DNA of 64,000 nt from Cellulosimicrobium cellulans (lineage in GTDB: Bacteria > Actinomycetota > Actinomycetes > Actinomycetales > Cellulomonadaceae), in contig NZ_VEGH01000004.1 of NCBI RefSeq assembly GCF_007679345.1, positions 62,001 to 126,000 on the forward strand, written 5' to 3'. Shown in pieces: positions 50,159 to 59,054 of the stretch. The notes beneath the pieces were generated by a model. That model did not search any database, was not told where the DNA came from, and saw only the letters and a list, made by a program, of their open reading frames with translations. Within the stretch, counting starts at the first letter, position 1; each line of letters starts with the position of its first letter. The position numbers were made by a program, and so were the translations under genes.

Positions 50159-52213
50159 GTGCCGGACGTCGCGCCGGTGGTGCTGCTCGCGCTCGGGGTG
50201 GCGGCGGTCGCCGCGGTCCTCGCCGGGCAGCTCCGGCCCGCGGTCGTGCTGCCGGTCGCCCTGGCGCTGTCGCTCGTCGGGCTGCGCGTGCTGCCGGCGC
50301 CGCCGGGCCGCACCCGCGCCCAGGTCGCCGCGCTGCTGGCCGTGCTGGTGCTCGTCGCCGGCTGGGTCGTCGCGGGGCTGCGGACCGCGGGCGAGTACGT
50401 GGTGGTCAACCGGGATCCCGGGTTCCTCACCCTCCAGGCGGTCTGGCTCGTGGACCATCCCGCGGCGCCGGTGGAGGTCGGGTCGGCGGCCGGGGTCGAC
50501 GCCGCGGTCGGGTCGGCGGCCGCAGGGACCGAGGCGTTCTGGTTGCACGACGGGGCGCTGTACGCCCAGGGCAACAAGATGCTCCCCGCCCTGCTCGCGG
50601 TCCAGGGCTGGGTCGGCGGCGAGCGTGCCGTGCTGGCGGGCAACGTCGTGATCGGTGCCGTCGCGCTGCTCGCCGTGTTCGCGGCGGCACGTCGGTTCGC
50701 GGGGCCGCTCTGGGCGCTCGTGCCGACGACGGCGCTGGCGCTCAGCCTCCCGATGCTGACGTTCACCCGTGCCGCGTACACCGAGCCGCTCACCGTCGCC
50801 TTCCTGTGCGGTGCCCTCGCCGTCGCGCACGGGGCGTGGCACCCTGCCCGCCCTCCTGCGAGGACGGGTCGGGTCGCGACGCACGCCCTGGTGGGGGCGC
50901 TGGCCGGCGCGGTGGGCGCAGCCCGGATCGACGGTGCCGTGGCGATGGCGGGGCTCGCGCTCGGCTACCTGCTGGTCGGGGCGTCGCCTCTCGGGCGCCG
51001 AGACCGGCGGCAGTCCGTGCGGGGGGCGCTCGCGGCGATCGGCGGGAGCGCGGTGATGGTGGCGCTGGGGATGGTGGACGTGCTGCGTCTGAGCCCCGAG
51101 TACGTGCGCGAGCACGCGTCGCAGCTCGGCGCGCTGCTCGTGGCGACCGCGGTGCTGCTGGCGGCGGCGGTGGTGGTGCTCGTCCTGCCGGGCCGCTGGC
51201 TCGGGTGGCTGCGCCGGTGGCTGCACCGCCGCCGGGCCGTCCTCGGCTGGTGCGCGGCCGGTGCCGCGCTGCTGATGGGGGTGGCGCTGGCCTCCCGGCC
51301 CCTGTGGTGGCAGGGTCGGTTCACCGACCCCGCGTCCGGTTACGGCTACGCGGTCCAGGTGCTCCAGGCCGCGGCGGGGGAGCCGCTCGACGCCGCCCGC
51401 TCCTACGACGAGCGCACGCTCGCGTGGGTCGGCTGGTACCTCGGCGTCCCCGCGGTGGTGCTCGGGTTCACCGGGCTGGCGGTGCTCGCGCGCCGCTCGG
51501 TGACCGGGCGGGACCCGGCGTCGACGGTGCTCGTCGCGCTCCTGGGCGTGGCGGCCGTCTTCCCGCTGGTGCGGATCAGCATCACGCCCGACCAGATCTG
51601 GGCGGTGCGGCGGCTGCTGCCCGCGACCCTGCCGGGGCTGCTGCTGACGGCGGCCGTGGGACTCGCGGCTCTGGCAGGGCGGTGGCGAGGTCCCGGGTGG
51701 GCTGCTCGCCTCTCCACGGTCCGGTGGACCGCTGCCCGTCGCGCCGCCGCGGGCGTGCTCGCAGCCGCCGTGGTCGCGTTCCCGCTCACCACGTGGCGCC
51801 CCGGGGCGTCGGTGGTCGAGCTGTCCGGCCGAGCCACGCAGGCGCACGCCGTCTGCGACGCCCTGGACGACCTCGGCGTCGACCGCGTGGTCTGGACGCA
51901 CTCCAGCCCGTTCCGCTATCTCGCGACGCTCCGGGTGCTGTGCGACGTCGAGGTGGTCGAGTTCGTCGACCCGCCGACCTCGGCCGACCTCGCGGCGGTG
52001 CGCGCGGCGTGGGGCGGGGGACCGGTAGCCGCGCTCAGCTTCGACGCCGACGACTACGCGTGGACCTCGCCACCGCTCGCGCCGGTCGGCGGCGTCGCGT
52101 CGACCACCCTGGGTCGGACGCTCACGGGCGTGCCGCGCACGGTCGACACCACCTGGAGCGAGGTGTGGGTCGGGCTGGTGCAGGACGACGGGACGGTCGC
52201 CCCTGCGGGCTGA
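50159..52213 (+). CDS. Large polytopic membrane protein, GT-C-like; paralogue of the left-edge gene
   Basis: A 684-aa membrane protein with about twelve segments. VVNRDPGFLTLQAVWLVDH, AQGNKMLPALLAVQGWVGG and PMLTFTRAAYTEPL align with the partial protein at 1-722. The C-terminal ~120 residues are soluble (VCDALDDLGVDRVVWTHSS ... WVGLVQDDG). GTG 50159 is the first usual start codon, but similarity to the paralogue continues about ten residues upstream in the same frame (ARLTDLALAVPDV), where only CTG codons are available, so the start is uncertain. Probable extracytoplasmic sugar transferase; substrate unknown. Confidence 0.78.
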   Translation: MPDVAPVVLLALGVAAVAAVLAGQLRPAVVLPVALALSLVGLRVLPAPPGRTRAQVAALLAVLVLVAGWVVAGLRTAGEYVVVNRDPGFLTLQAVWLVDHPAAPVEVGSAAGVDAAVGSAAAGTEAFWLHDGALYAQGNKMLPALLAVQGWVGGERAVLAGNVVIGAVALLAVFAAARRFAGPLWALVPTTALALSLPMLTFTRAAYTEPLTVAFLCGALAVAHGAWHPARPPARTGRVATHALVGALAGAVGAARIDGAVAMAGLALGYLLVGASPLGRRDRRQSVRGALAAIGGSAVMVALGMVDVLRLSPEYVREHASQLGALLVATAVLLAAAVVVLVLPGRWLGWLRRWLHRRRAVLGWCAAGAALLMGVALASRPLWWQGRFTDPASGYGYAVQVLQAAAGEPLDAARSYDERTLAWVGWYLGVPAVVLGFTGLAVLARRSVTGRDPASTVLVALLGVAAVFPLVRISITPDQIWAVRRLLPATLPGLLLTAAVGLAALAGRWRGPGWAARLSTVRWTAARRAAAGVLAAAVVAFPLTTWRPGASVVELSGRATQAHAVCDALDDLGVDRVVWTHSSPFRYLATLRVLCDVEVVEFVDPPTSADLAAVRAAWGGGPVAALSFDADDYAWTSPPLAPVGGVASTTLGRTLTGVPRTVDTTWSEVWVGLVQDDGTVAPAG

Positions 52214-52222
52214 CCCGCCCGC
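52205..52222. terminator. Short hairpin between convergent genes
   Basis: A 6-bp GC stem (52205-52210 with 52217-52222) has the stop codon of the membrane gene (52211-52213) in its loop. Weak evidence. Confidence 0.35.
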
Positions 52223-52981
52223 TCAGAGCCTCGCGGTGACCCGCTCCGTCGCCGCGATCCGCTCGGCCCGGTCGGCCGCGTCGCCCGCCTCGGGCCGCAG
52301 CAGCACGACCGACCCGCCGCCGGCCAGCACCCCGAGCGTCGTGAGCAGCACGGACGCCGTGGCGCCGCGCTCGTCGGTGACCGGCAGCAGCGCGCGGGAG
52401 CCGGCCGGGACGGGGGCGGCCCCGGTCGCCGCGGCGACGAGACCGGCGTGCGGGACGGGTGTGCCGCCGACCTCGAGGGCGGGCTCGGCCGGCTCGACCG
52501 CCGGGGCCCAGCCGACGACGTCGCCGTAGGTCATCACGGACTGCGCCGCGTCGAGGGCGCCGGCGGGCAGGTCGCCGTCGAACCGCCGGGCGAGCGCGGG
52601 CAGCGCCACGGCGACGACGCCGGCGCCGCGGGGGAGGGCGATCGTCCCGGGGCGGTCCGAGACCACGACGTCGGCCGTGCCCGCGGCGGCGTGCGCGTCG
52701 GTGGCGACCGTCGCCCCGACCCGCCAGGCCGCCAGGGCCCAGACCACGGTGCGCCAGTGCGGCGGCAGGTCGAGCAGCACGCGCGTCCCGGGACCGGCGT
52801 CCAGCTCCTCGACGAGGAGGTTGGTGGTCTTGCTCACCCAGTTGTCGAGGACCGCCCCGGAGAGCTCGATCCGCTCGCCGGCGGGGCCGTACCAGGTCAG
52901 CCGGGGGCGGCCCGGCTCGCTGAGCAGGGCGGACAGGACGTCGGCGACGGAGGCGGCGGGGCGGGGAGTCGAGAGCGGCAC
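52223..52981 (-). CDS. TIGR03089 family protein
   Basis: A 252-aa protein resembling the N-terminal part of AMP-forming adenylating enzymes but lacking the C-terminal lid. LTWYGPAGERIELSGAVLDN, WVSKTTNLLVEELDAGPGTR and LDLPPHWRTVVWALAAWRVG are hallmark stretches of this actinobacteria-specific family. No ATP-binding P-loop equivalent (YTSGTTG) is seen, so it is unlikely to adenylate. Its role is unknown. It is divergent from whiB. Confidence 0.88.
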   Translation of the reverse strand: MPLSTPRPAASVADVLSALLSEPGRPRLTWYGPAGERIELSGAVLDNWVSKTTNLLVEELDAGPGTRVLLDLPPHWRTVVWALAAWRVGATVATDAHAAAGTADVVVSDRPGTIALPRGAGVVAVALPALARRFDGDLPAGALDAAQSVMTYGDVVGWAPAVEPAEPALEVGGTPVPHAGLVAAATGAAPVPAGSRALLPVTDERGATASVLLTTLGVLAGGGSVVLLRPEAGDAADRAERIAATERVTARL

Positions 52982-53051
52982 GGGAGCAGCCTAGGGGCCC
53001 GTGTTCACGCGGATCCGGACATATCGGCCAGGATGGGCTCCGATACCAGTC

Positions 53052-53095
53052 TTCCGCTTGACTACGCGGAACGACACGCGTGTAATTCCCTGGAA
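53052..53095 (+). promoter_or_regulatory. whiB promoter with nested inverted repeats
   Basis: TTGACT (53058-53063), a 17-nt spacer and TGTAAT (53081-53086) form a near-consensus promoter. Inverted repeats overlap it: TTCCGC-N8-GCGGAA (53052-53071) over the -35, a perfect ACACGCGTGT palindrome (53074-53083) extended to GGAA...TTCC (53068-53089) over the spacer and -10, and TTCC-CT-GGAA (53086-53095) just past the -10. Likely operators. Confidence 0.75.
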
Positions 53096-53162
53096 CGGGT
53101 GGCACGCGGAGGACCGCTGGCGCCGACGGACCATCGACACGAGCACGACGGGGGAGGCACAC

Positions 53163-53492
53163 ATGTGGAGTCTGCTCGACGACGAGGGACCCTTCCCGTC
53201 CGAGGCGCGCACCACCCAGCCCGAGGCGGTCGCGCCCGTGCTGCCGCTCTTCGGCGCGCCCGAGGACGACGGCATCATGGGCTGGCAGGAGCGCGCCCTG
53301 TGCGCCCAGACGGACCCGGAGGCGTTCTTCCCCGAGAAGGGCGGCTCGACCCGCGAGGCGAAGAAGGTCTGCACCGGCTGCGAAGTCCGGGCGGAGTGCC
53401 TCGAGTACGCGCTCGCCAACGACGAGCGCTTCGGCATCTGGGGCGGGCTGTCCGAGCGTGAGCGCCGCAAGCTCAAGCGGCGTGTGGTCTGA
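53163..53492 (+). CDS. whiB2: WhiB-family iron-sulfur regulator, WhiB2/WhmD-like
   Basis: A 109-aa [4Fe-4S] protein. The cluster cysteines are C47, C70, C73 and C79 (C-x22-C-x2-C-x5-C), followed by the G-I-W-G-G turn at 91-95 and the basic C-terminal tail RRKLKRRVV that contacts DNA with sigma factor. WhmD/WhiB2 controls septation and cell division genes in mycobacteria and streptomycetes. ATG 53163 follows GGGGGAGG seven bases upstream; the longer frame reads through the promoter. The transcript leader is about 70 nt. The neighbours (TIGR03089, DUF3499, zincin, WbbL, manA) match the whiB2 region rather than whiB1 or whiB7. Confidence 0.92.
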   Translation: MWSLLDDEGPFPSEARTTQPEAVAPVLPLFGAPEDDGIMGWQERALCAQTDPEAFFPEKGGSTREAKKVCTGCEVRAECLEYALANDERFGIWGGLSERERRKLKRRVV

Positions 53493-53518
53493 TCGCGCCC
53501 GCCGGGGCGCCTGACGTC

Positions 53519-56500
53519 GTGACCGCCAGCACGCTGCACCCCGGCGCGCCTGCCACGGGCTCCCAGCCCGCCGCCGCCCCGGTGACGGCGGTGGTGGTCG
53601 CCCGCGGCGTCACGCCGTTCCTCGCGACGACGCTCCGTGCGCTCGCCGCCCAGACCCGGGCGCCCTCCCGCGTCCTGCTGGTCGACGCGGGCGACCGCCC
53701 CGACCCGGGGCTCGCCGCGGTGCTGCGCGGGGCGGGCCTGCCCGCGGGCACCACGACGCTGCTGACGGCGCCCGGCGCACGCAGCTTCGGCGACGCCGTG
53801 CGCACCGCCGTGGCGGCCGAGGCGGACCTGCCCGGCGGTGGCGCCCCCTGGCTCTGGCTGCTGCACGACGACGCCGCCCCGGACCCGGCCGCGCTGGCCG
53901 AGCTGGTCCGCGCCGTGCAGGCCGCGCCCTCCGTCGGCCTGGCCGGCGTGAAGCAGCGCACCTGGACCGCCCCCGCCCGGCTGCTCGAGGTCGGCGTCCG
54001 CACCTCGCGGTCGGGTCGGCGGATGACCGACATGGAGCCCGGCGAGGTCGACCAGGGCCAGCACGACGGGCGCGAGGACGTGCTCGGCGTCGGCGTGGTC
54101 GGTGCGCTGGTGCGCCGCGACGTCTGGCAGGAGCTGGGCGGGACCGACCCGGCCCTCGGCCCGTTCGGCGACGGGCTCGACCTGTCCCGGCGCGCGCGCC
54201 TGGCCGGGCACCGGGTGCTCGTGGTGCCCTCCGCCGTCGTCCGGCACGCCCAGGCGGGGTACCACGGCCTGCGCGACCCGGGGACCGACCCGGCCTCGAT
54301 CGTCGACCTGGACGCCGACGGCGAGCCCGACGGCGCCGACCCGCGGCGCTCGTTCGCCGCGCGCCGGGCCGCCCTGCTGCACCAGCGCCTGGTCTGGGCG
54401 CCGCTGCCGCTGGTGCCGTTCGTCGCGGTCATGGCCGTGCTCGCGGGGCTGGTCCGCGTGCTCGTCAGGATCGCGACGAAGGAACCCGGGCTGGCCGCCG
54501 CCGAGGTGACCGCGCCCCTGCGTGCGCTCGGCCGACCCGCCGCCGTGGCCCGGGCGCGGGCGCAGGCCCGCCGCACCCGGACGGTCCCGCGCCGGACCCT
54601 GCGGCCGCTGCAGGCCGACGGCCGCACCGTGTGGCGCCAGTGGCGCGACCGGCGCCTGACGCGGGCCGAGGCCCGGCGGGTCGTCCGCGCGCCGAGCGAG
54701 CTGGAGCTGCGCGAGCTCGCCGCACTGGCCCTGCGCCGCCGCGCGGGGCTCGTCGCCGTCGCCGTCGTCCTGGTCGCCGTCACCGGGGCCGCGTTCGGCC
54801 CGCTCGTGCTCGGCACCCTGTCCGGGGAGCCGCTGGTCGGGGGCGCGCTGCTCGCGGCGTCCTCCGGCCTGGGCGACGTCTGGGCCGCCGCCACGAGCGG
54901 CTGGGTGTCAGGCGGCCTCGGCGCGCCCGGGCCCGCGGACGCGTTCGTCACGGCGCTGCTGCCCGGCACCGCGGTCGCCGGGGGCAGCCTGGGCGTCGCG
55001 CTCGCCGTCCTCGTGCTCGGGTCGGTGCTGCTGTCCGGGCTGGGCGCCTGGTTCGCCGCCGGCGCGGCGACGCGCTCCGTCGGGGTGCGGATGTGGGCAG
55101 CCGTCGTGTGGGCCGCGCTGCCGAGCCTGCTGCTCGCCGCGGGCCAGGGCCGCGCGGGGGCGGTGCTGGTGCACGCCGCGCTGCCCTGGCTCGTGCTCGC
55201 GCTGGCGCGGGCCGTCGGGGCGCAGCAGGTGGACGTCGTGCTCTCCGGTGTCGCCACCGCGGCGCGCGCCGAGGACGGCGCGGGGCTGCCCGCGCCGGAC
55301 CCCGGGGCGGAGGAGTGGCCCGACCCCGAGGCCTGGGCGCGGGCGGGCGAGCCCGCGCGCCGGCGGGGACGCCGGGCCGCGGGACGCGGGGACGCGGGCG
55401 CCACGGCGACCACCGAGGTCCCGGCCGAGCACGACGCCCCGGCGACCCACGACGCCCCGGCGACCGGGGAGGACCACGCCGAGCGGGCCCCCGACCGCGA
55501 CGAGGTCGCCGACGTGACGCCCGTCCGCGGGACCCGCGCGGTGCCCGCCACGGGGCCGACCGCTGCCGTGTCGGCACGGGTGGCCGACGGCGACGCGCCG
55601 GACGCTGCCGTGCCCGATGGCGACGAGCCCGATGGTGACGAGCCCGGCGCGCCCGCCGACCGGGCGGAGCCGCAGCACGGGCCGCCCGACGACGACGCCG
55701 CGGTCCCCGCCGCCCCCGTGCGCCGTCCCGGCTCGGTCGCCGCGGCCGCCGCCGCGTCCCTCGCGTTCGCCGCCGTGGCCGCCGGGGCGCCCGCCCTGCT
55801 GCTGCCCGGCGTCCTGGTGCTGCTCGTCGTCGCCGCCTGCGCCCCGCGCGGCCGCCGGCTGCGCGTCGCGCTCGCCGCGGTGCCGGCCCTGGTGCTGCTC
55901 GGCCCGCTGCTGGCGGAGGCGGTCTCCCGCGGCGGCGCCGGCGTGCGCCTGCTGCTCGCCGACCCGGGGGCGCCGCTGGCCTCGGACCCGGCCTCCCCGG
56001 TGGCGGTGCTGCTCGGCGTGCCCGTCGACGCCGCCGCGCTCGTCCCCTCGTGGCTGCCCGGCTGGGTGCCCGACGGCGTCGCCACGTGGTGGCCGGTGGC
56101 GACGGGCGGCGCCGTGCTGCTGCTCGCGCTGATCGCCCTGCTCCGTGGTGCGCCCGTCGCGCGCGCCGTCCGGCTCGGCTGGTTCGTCGCCGCCGTCGGC
56201 GTGGCCGTCGCCCTGATCGCCGGCCGGGTGGCCGTCGGCGCCGACGACGACGGCGCGGCCGTCGTCGGCTGGACCGGCTCCGGCGTCTCGCTCGCGATGG
56301 CCGGGCTGCTCACCGCCGCGGTGCTCAGCACCCGCGGGGCCCGGGCGTGGCTGGACCGCGCGTCCTTCGGCTGGCGCCAGCTGTCCGCCGCGGTCGTCAC
56401 CGTCCTGGTGGTGGCGCTGCCGCTGGTCGCCTGGGGCGGCTGGGCCTGGCAGGCGCGGGACGGCGCCGCCGCGGAGCTCACGACCCTGGCCCGCGCGGTC

Positions 56501-57400
56501 GTCCCGGCGATCGGCCGGCAGACCCAGCAGTCGGTGGACGCCCCCCGCGTGCTCGCTCTCACTCCGTCGGCCGGGCCGGACGGGGCCCTCGCCGGCGCGG
56601 CCGGTGCGGTCGACTGGCAGCTGCTCCGCGGCGACGGCCCGCAGGTGCTGGAGTCCGCCGCGGCACCGCGCGCGGCCGGGCTGGTCGGCGACCTGGCCGA
56701 CGCCGAGCCGGCCGAGCCGGACGCCGCGGACGCCGAGATCGCCGGGGTGGTGGGCACCCTCGCCGTCGGGTCGAGCACGGACGTCGCGGCCGACCTCGCC
56801 GCGCTCGCGGTCGCGGACGTGCTGGTGCCTCCGCTGCCCGCGGACGAGGACGACCTCACGCGGCAGCAGGCGCGCACCGCCCTGGTCGGCCGGCTGGACG
56901 CCACCCCCGGGCTGGAGCGGATCACCGAGGTCGAGTCGGGCGTGATCTGGCGCGTGCAGCCCACGGGCGGCGCGGTCGGCGAGGCGTCGACCGGGTCCGC
57001 CGGCTCCGCGGCGGTGACCGCCTGGGCCCGCCTGGTGCCGGATGCGCGCGCCACCCAGGACGCCGCCGGCCTCGCGTCCGCCGACGCGGTCGCGGTGGCC
57101 GCGGAGCCCGGGGCGGTGCCGCGGGTGGACACCCGGATCGAGCCGGGGGACACCGGCCGGCTGCTGGTGCTCGCCGAGCGCGCGGACGCGGGATGGCGCG
57201 CGACGCTCGACGGCCGGCCGCTGCGCGCGGTGACCGACGGCTGGCGGCAGACGTTCGAGGTCGGGGCGGAGGGTGGCCGGCTGGTCGTCACCCACCGGGC
57301 GCCCGACCGGACGGCGTGGACGGTCGCGCAGGGCACGGTGGGGCTGCTCGCCCTGCTCCTCGCGCTGCCCGTCCGGCGTCGTCGGGCTGGGAGGCGATGA
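53519..57400 (+). CDS. Giant GT2 glycosyltransferase-membrane protein
   Basis: A 1293-aa protein. Residues about 18-260 are a GT-A domain with VTAVVVARGVTPFLATTLRA and LLHDDAAPDPAALAEL (acidic metal site) and end at GYHGLRDPG. A membrane pair near 290-330, a basic connector and a first membrane block (390-575) follow. An acidic disordered segment spans about 575-740 with APATHDAPAT and DGDEPDGDEP repeats. A second membrane block (740-980) and an extracytoplasmic C-terminal domain end in a last helix. GTG 53519 lies 26 bp after whiB. The family sits by whiB2 in actinobacteria; its acceptor is unknown. Confidence 0.85.
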   Translation: MTASTLHPGAPATGSQPAAAPVTAVVVARGVTPFLATTLRALAAQTRAPSRVLLVDAGDRPDPGLAAVLRGAGLPAGTTTLLTAPGARSFGDAVRTAVAAEADLPGGGAPWLWLLHDDAAPDPAALAELVRAVQAAPSVGLAGVKQRTWTAPARLLEVGVRTSRSGRRMTDMEPGEVDQGQHDGREDVLGVGVVGALVRRDVWQELGGTDPALGPFGDGLDLSRRARLAGHRVLVVPSAVVRHAQAGYHGLRDPGTDPASIVDLDADGEPDGADPRRSFAARRAALLHQRLVWAPLPLVPFVAVMAVLAGLVRVLVRIATKEPGLAAAEVTAPLRALGRPAAVARARAQARRTRTVPRRTLRPLQADGRTVWRQWRDRRLTRAEARRVVRAPSELELRELAALALRRRAGLVAVAVVLVAVTGAAFGPLVLGTLSGEPLVGGALLAASSGLGDVWAAATSGWVSGGLGAPGPADAFVTALLPGTAVAGGSLGVALAVLVLGSVLLSGLGAWFAAGAATRSVGVRMWAAVVWAALPSLLLAAGQGRAGAVLVHAALPWLVLALARAVGAQQVDVVLSGVATAARAEDGAGLPAPDPGAEEWPDPEAWARAGEPARRRGRRAAGRGDAGATATTEVPAEHDAPATHDAPATGEDHAERAPDRDEVADVTPVRGTRAVPATGPTAAVSARVADGDAPDAAVPDGDEPDGDEPGAPADRAEPQHGPPDDDAAVPAAPVRRPGSVAAAAAASLAFAAVAAGAPALLLPGVLVLLVVAACAPRGRRLRVALAAVPALVLLGPLLAEAVSRGGAGVRLLLADPGAPLASDPASPVAVLLGVPVDAAALVPSWLPGWVPDGVATWWPVATGGAVLLLALIALLRGAPVARAVRLGWFVAAVGVAVALIAGRVAVGADDDGAAVVGWTGSGVSLAMAGLLTAAVLSTRGARAWLDRASFGWRQLSAAVVTVLVVALPLVAWGGWAWQARDGAAAELTTLARAVVPAIGRQTQQSVDAPRVLALTPSAGPDGALAGAAGAVDWQLLRGDGPQVLESAAAPRAAGLVGDLADAEPAEPDAADAEIAGVVGTLAVGSSTDVAADLAALAVADVLVPPLPADEDDLTRQQARTALVGRLDATPGLERITEVESGVIWRVQPTGGAVGEASTGSAGSAAVTAWARLVPDARATQDAAGLASADAVAVAAEPGAVPRVDTRIEPGDTGRLLVLAERADAGWRATLDGRPLRAVTDGWRQTFEVGAEGGRLVVTHRAPDRTAWTVAQGTVGLLALLLALPVRRRRAGRR

Positions 57401-57401
57401 C

Positions 57402-59036
57402 GTGACAGACCCGACCGCCGGGCGCCGGCGCCGGACCGGGCGTGCCGCGCGCGTCCTGTCCGGGGCGCTGGTGCTGGCCCTGACGGGCGGCGTGGTGGCG
57501 CTCGCGGTGGCGGCGCCGGCCGACGAGCCGGACCCGCTGCCGGCCGCGACCGTCGACGTCGCCCCGACCGCGTCGACCCTGGTCTGCCCGGGCCCGCTGC
57601 AGCTGCCGGACGACACCCTGTCCGGGGACTCGGCGTTCGACCGGGTGCCGGTCGCCCCGGTGGAGAAGGTCACCGGGTTCGACACCGTGGCCTCCGGCGC
57701 CGCGTCGCTCACCGTGCTCGGCTCCGAGCCCGTGGCGCTCGCCGACGGCACCGGATCCGTGTCCGCGCCGACCGCGGCGACGGTGCTGCGCGCGGAGCCG
57801 GCGGGTGACGAGCCCGCCCGGGTCGCCGGCGCCACGTCCTCGGTCGTCGTCGACGGCGACCTGCGCGGTCTCGCCGCCGCGTCGTGCGCGCGCCCGGCTG
57901 CGGACGTCTGGCTGGTGGGCGGCAGCACCGAGCTCGAGAGCACGGCGGACCTGGTGGTCGTGAACCCGGGTGCGACGCCCGCGGACGTGACCGTCGAGGC
58001 CTGGGGCCCCTCGGGCCAGGTGGACCTGGCGAACGGCGGCACGTTCCTCGTCGCGCCCGGAGCCCAGCGCGTGCTGTCCCTGCCCGGTGTCGCCGCCGAG
58101 CAGCGCCGGATCGCGGTCCGGGTCACCGCCGCCGGGGGGCAGGTGTCCGCCTACCTGCAGGACGCGCTGCTCGACGGGTTCACCCCGCGCGGCACCGACC
58201 TCGTCACCGCGGGCACCGGCCCGGCGACGACGCAGGTGGTGCCGGGGATCTCCGTGGTCGCCACCGAGGTGGACGCCGCGGACGCGGGCGCCCTGCGGCT
58301 GTTCGCCCCCGGCGACGAGGGCGCGACCGCCTCGGTGCGGCTCCTCGGGCCGGACGGCGACGTCGCGCTGCCCGGCGCCCAGGACCTCGACCTGCCGGCC
58401 GGCGTGGTGACCGACGTGTCCCTGGGCGGGCTCGCCGCGGGGAGCTACACCGCCGTCGTCGAGGCCACCGCCCCCGTCGTGGCCGGCGCGATGATCGCCC
58501 GCCAGGGGAAGGCCGGTGAGCTCGACGAGGGCCCGCGCCTCGAGCGCGCCTGGGCCGCGGCCACCGTTCCCGGCAGCGGGCTCGCCGCCGTCCCGGCGGG
58601 CGCCACGGCGAACATCACGCTGACGGCGGTCCCGGCGGGCGACGCCGACGCCGAGCCGGCACCCGCCGCCTCCGCCGCGCCCAGCCCCGAGCCCACCGAG
58701 GGCCAGCGGCCCGACCCCGAGGCGACCGCCGCCGCGCAGGGCCCGACGGTGACCGTGACGCTGCGTGCGTACGGCGCGGCCGGCGTCGTGGGCGAGGAGG
58801 AGGTCGAGGTGCCGGTCGGCTCGACCGTGGCCTACCCGACGAGCAACCTCGGCACCGGCGTCGCCGGCGTCGAGGTCGTGGCCCCGGACGACGCGTCGGT
58901 CGACCTGGCGTGGGCGCTCTACGCCGCGGTCGCCCGGCCGGACGGCCCGCTGGTGTCGGTGCTGTCGCCGGTCACGGACGCCGCCGCGGTGAGCACCGCG
59001 CAGGTGCGCGAGGCGTCCCGGGTCGGCCTGGGCTGA
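57402..59036 (+). CDS. DUF5719 family secreted or membrane-anchored protein
   Basis: A 544-aa exported protein. The N-terminus has RRRRTGRAARVLSGALVLAL, a signal/anchor segment. STLVCPGPLQLP starts the mature part, with beta-sandwich-like repeats such as DLVVVNPGATPADVTVEAWG and a C-terminal PPVSVLSP-type strand. Two cysteines (in LVCPG and AASCARP) may form a disulfide. A low-complexity stretch (PAPAASAAPSPEPTEGQ) lies near 420-440. GTG 57402 is one base after the GT2 stop, so the two are likely co-transcribed. Biochemical function is unknown. Confidence 0.85.
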   Translation: MTDPTAGRRRRTGRAARVLSGALVLALTGGVVALAVAAPADEPDPLPAATVDVAPTASTLVCPGPLQLPDDTLSGDSAFDRVPVAPVEKVTGFDTVASGAASLTVLGSEPVALADGTGSVSAPTAATVLRAEPAGDEPARVAGATSSVVVDGDLRGLAAASCARPAADVWLVGGSTELESTADLVVVNPGATPADVTVEAWGPSGQVDLANGGTFLVAPGAQRVLSLPGVAAEQRRIAVRVTAAGGQVSAYLQDALLDGFTPRGTDLVTAGTGPATTQVVPGISVVATEVDAADAGALRLFAPGDEGATASVRLLGPDGDVALPGAQDLDLPAGVVTDVSLGGLAAGSYTAVVEATAPVVAGAMIARQGKAGELDEGPRLERAWAAATVPGSGLAAVPAGATANITLTAVPAGDADAEPAPAASAAPSPEPTEGQRPDPEATAAAQGPTVTVTLRAYGAAGVVGEEEVEVPVGSTVAYPTSNLGTGVAGVEVVAPDDASVDLAWALYAAVARPDGPLVSVLSPVTDAAAVSTAQVREASRVGLG

Positions 59037-59054
59037 CCCGCCGGCGCGAGGGCC

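Noticed and set aside
54908-58126. A 1072-codon minus-strand frame opposite the giant GT2 and DUF5719 genes
   Set aside because: It spans two real genes on the other strand and has the Arg/Gly/Pro-rich composition of a shadow.
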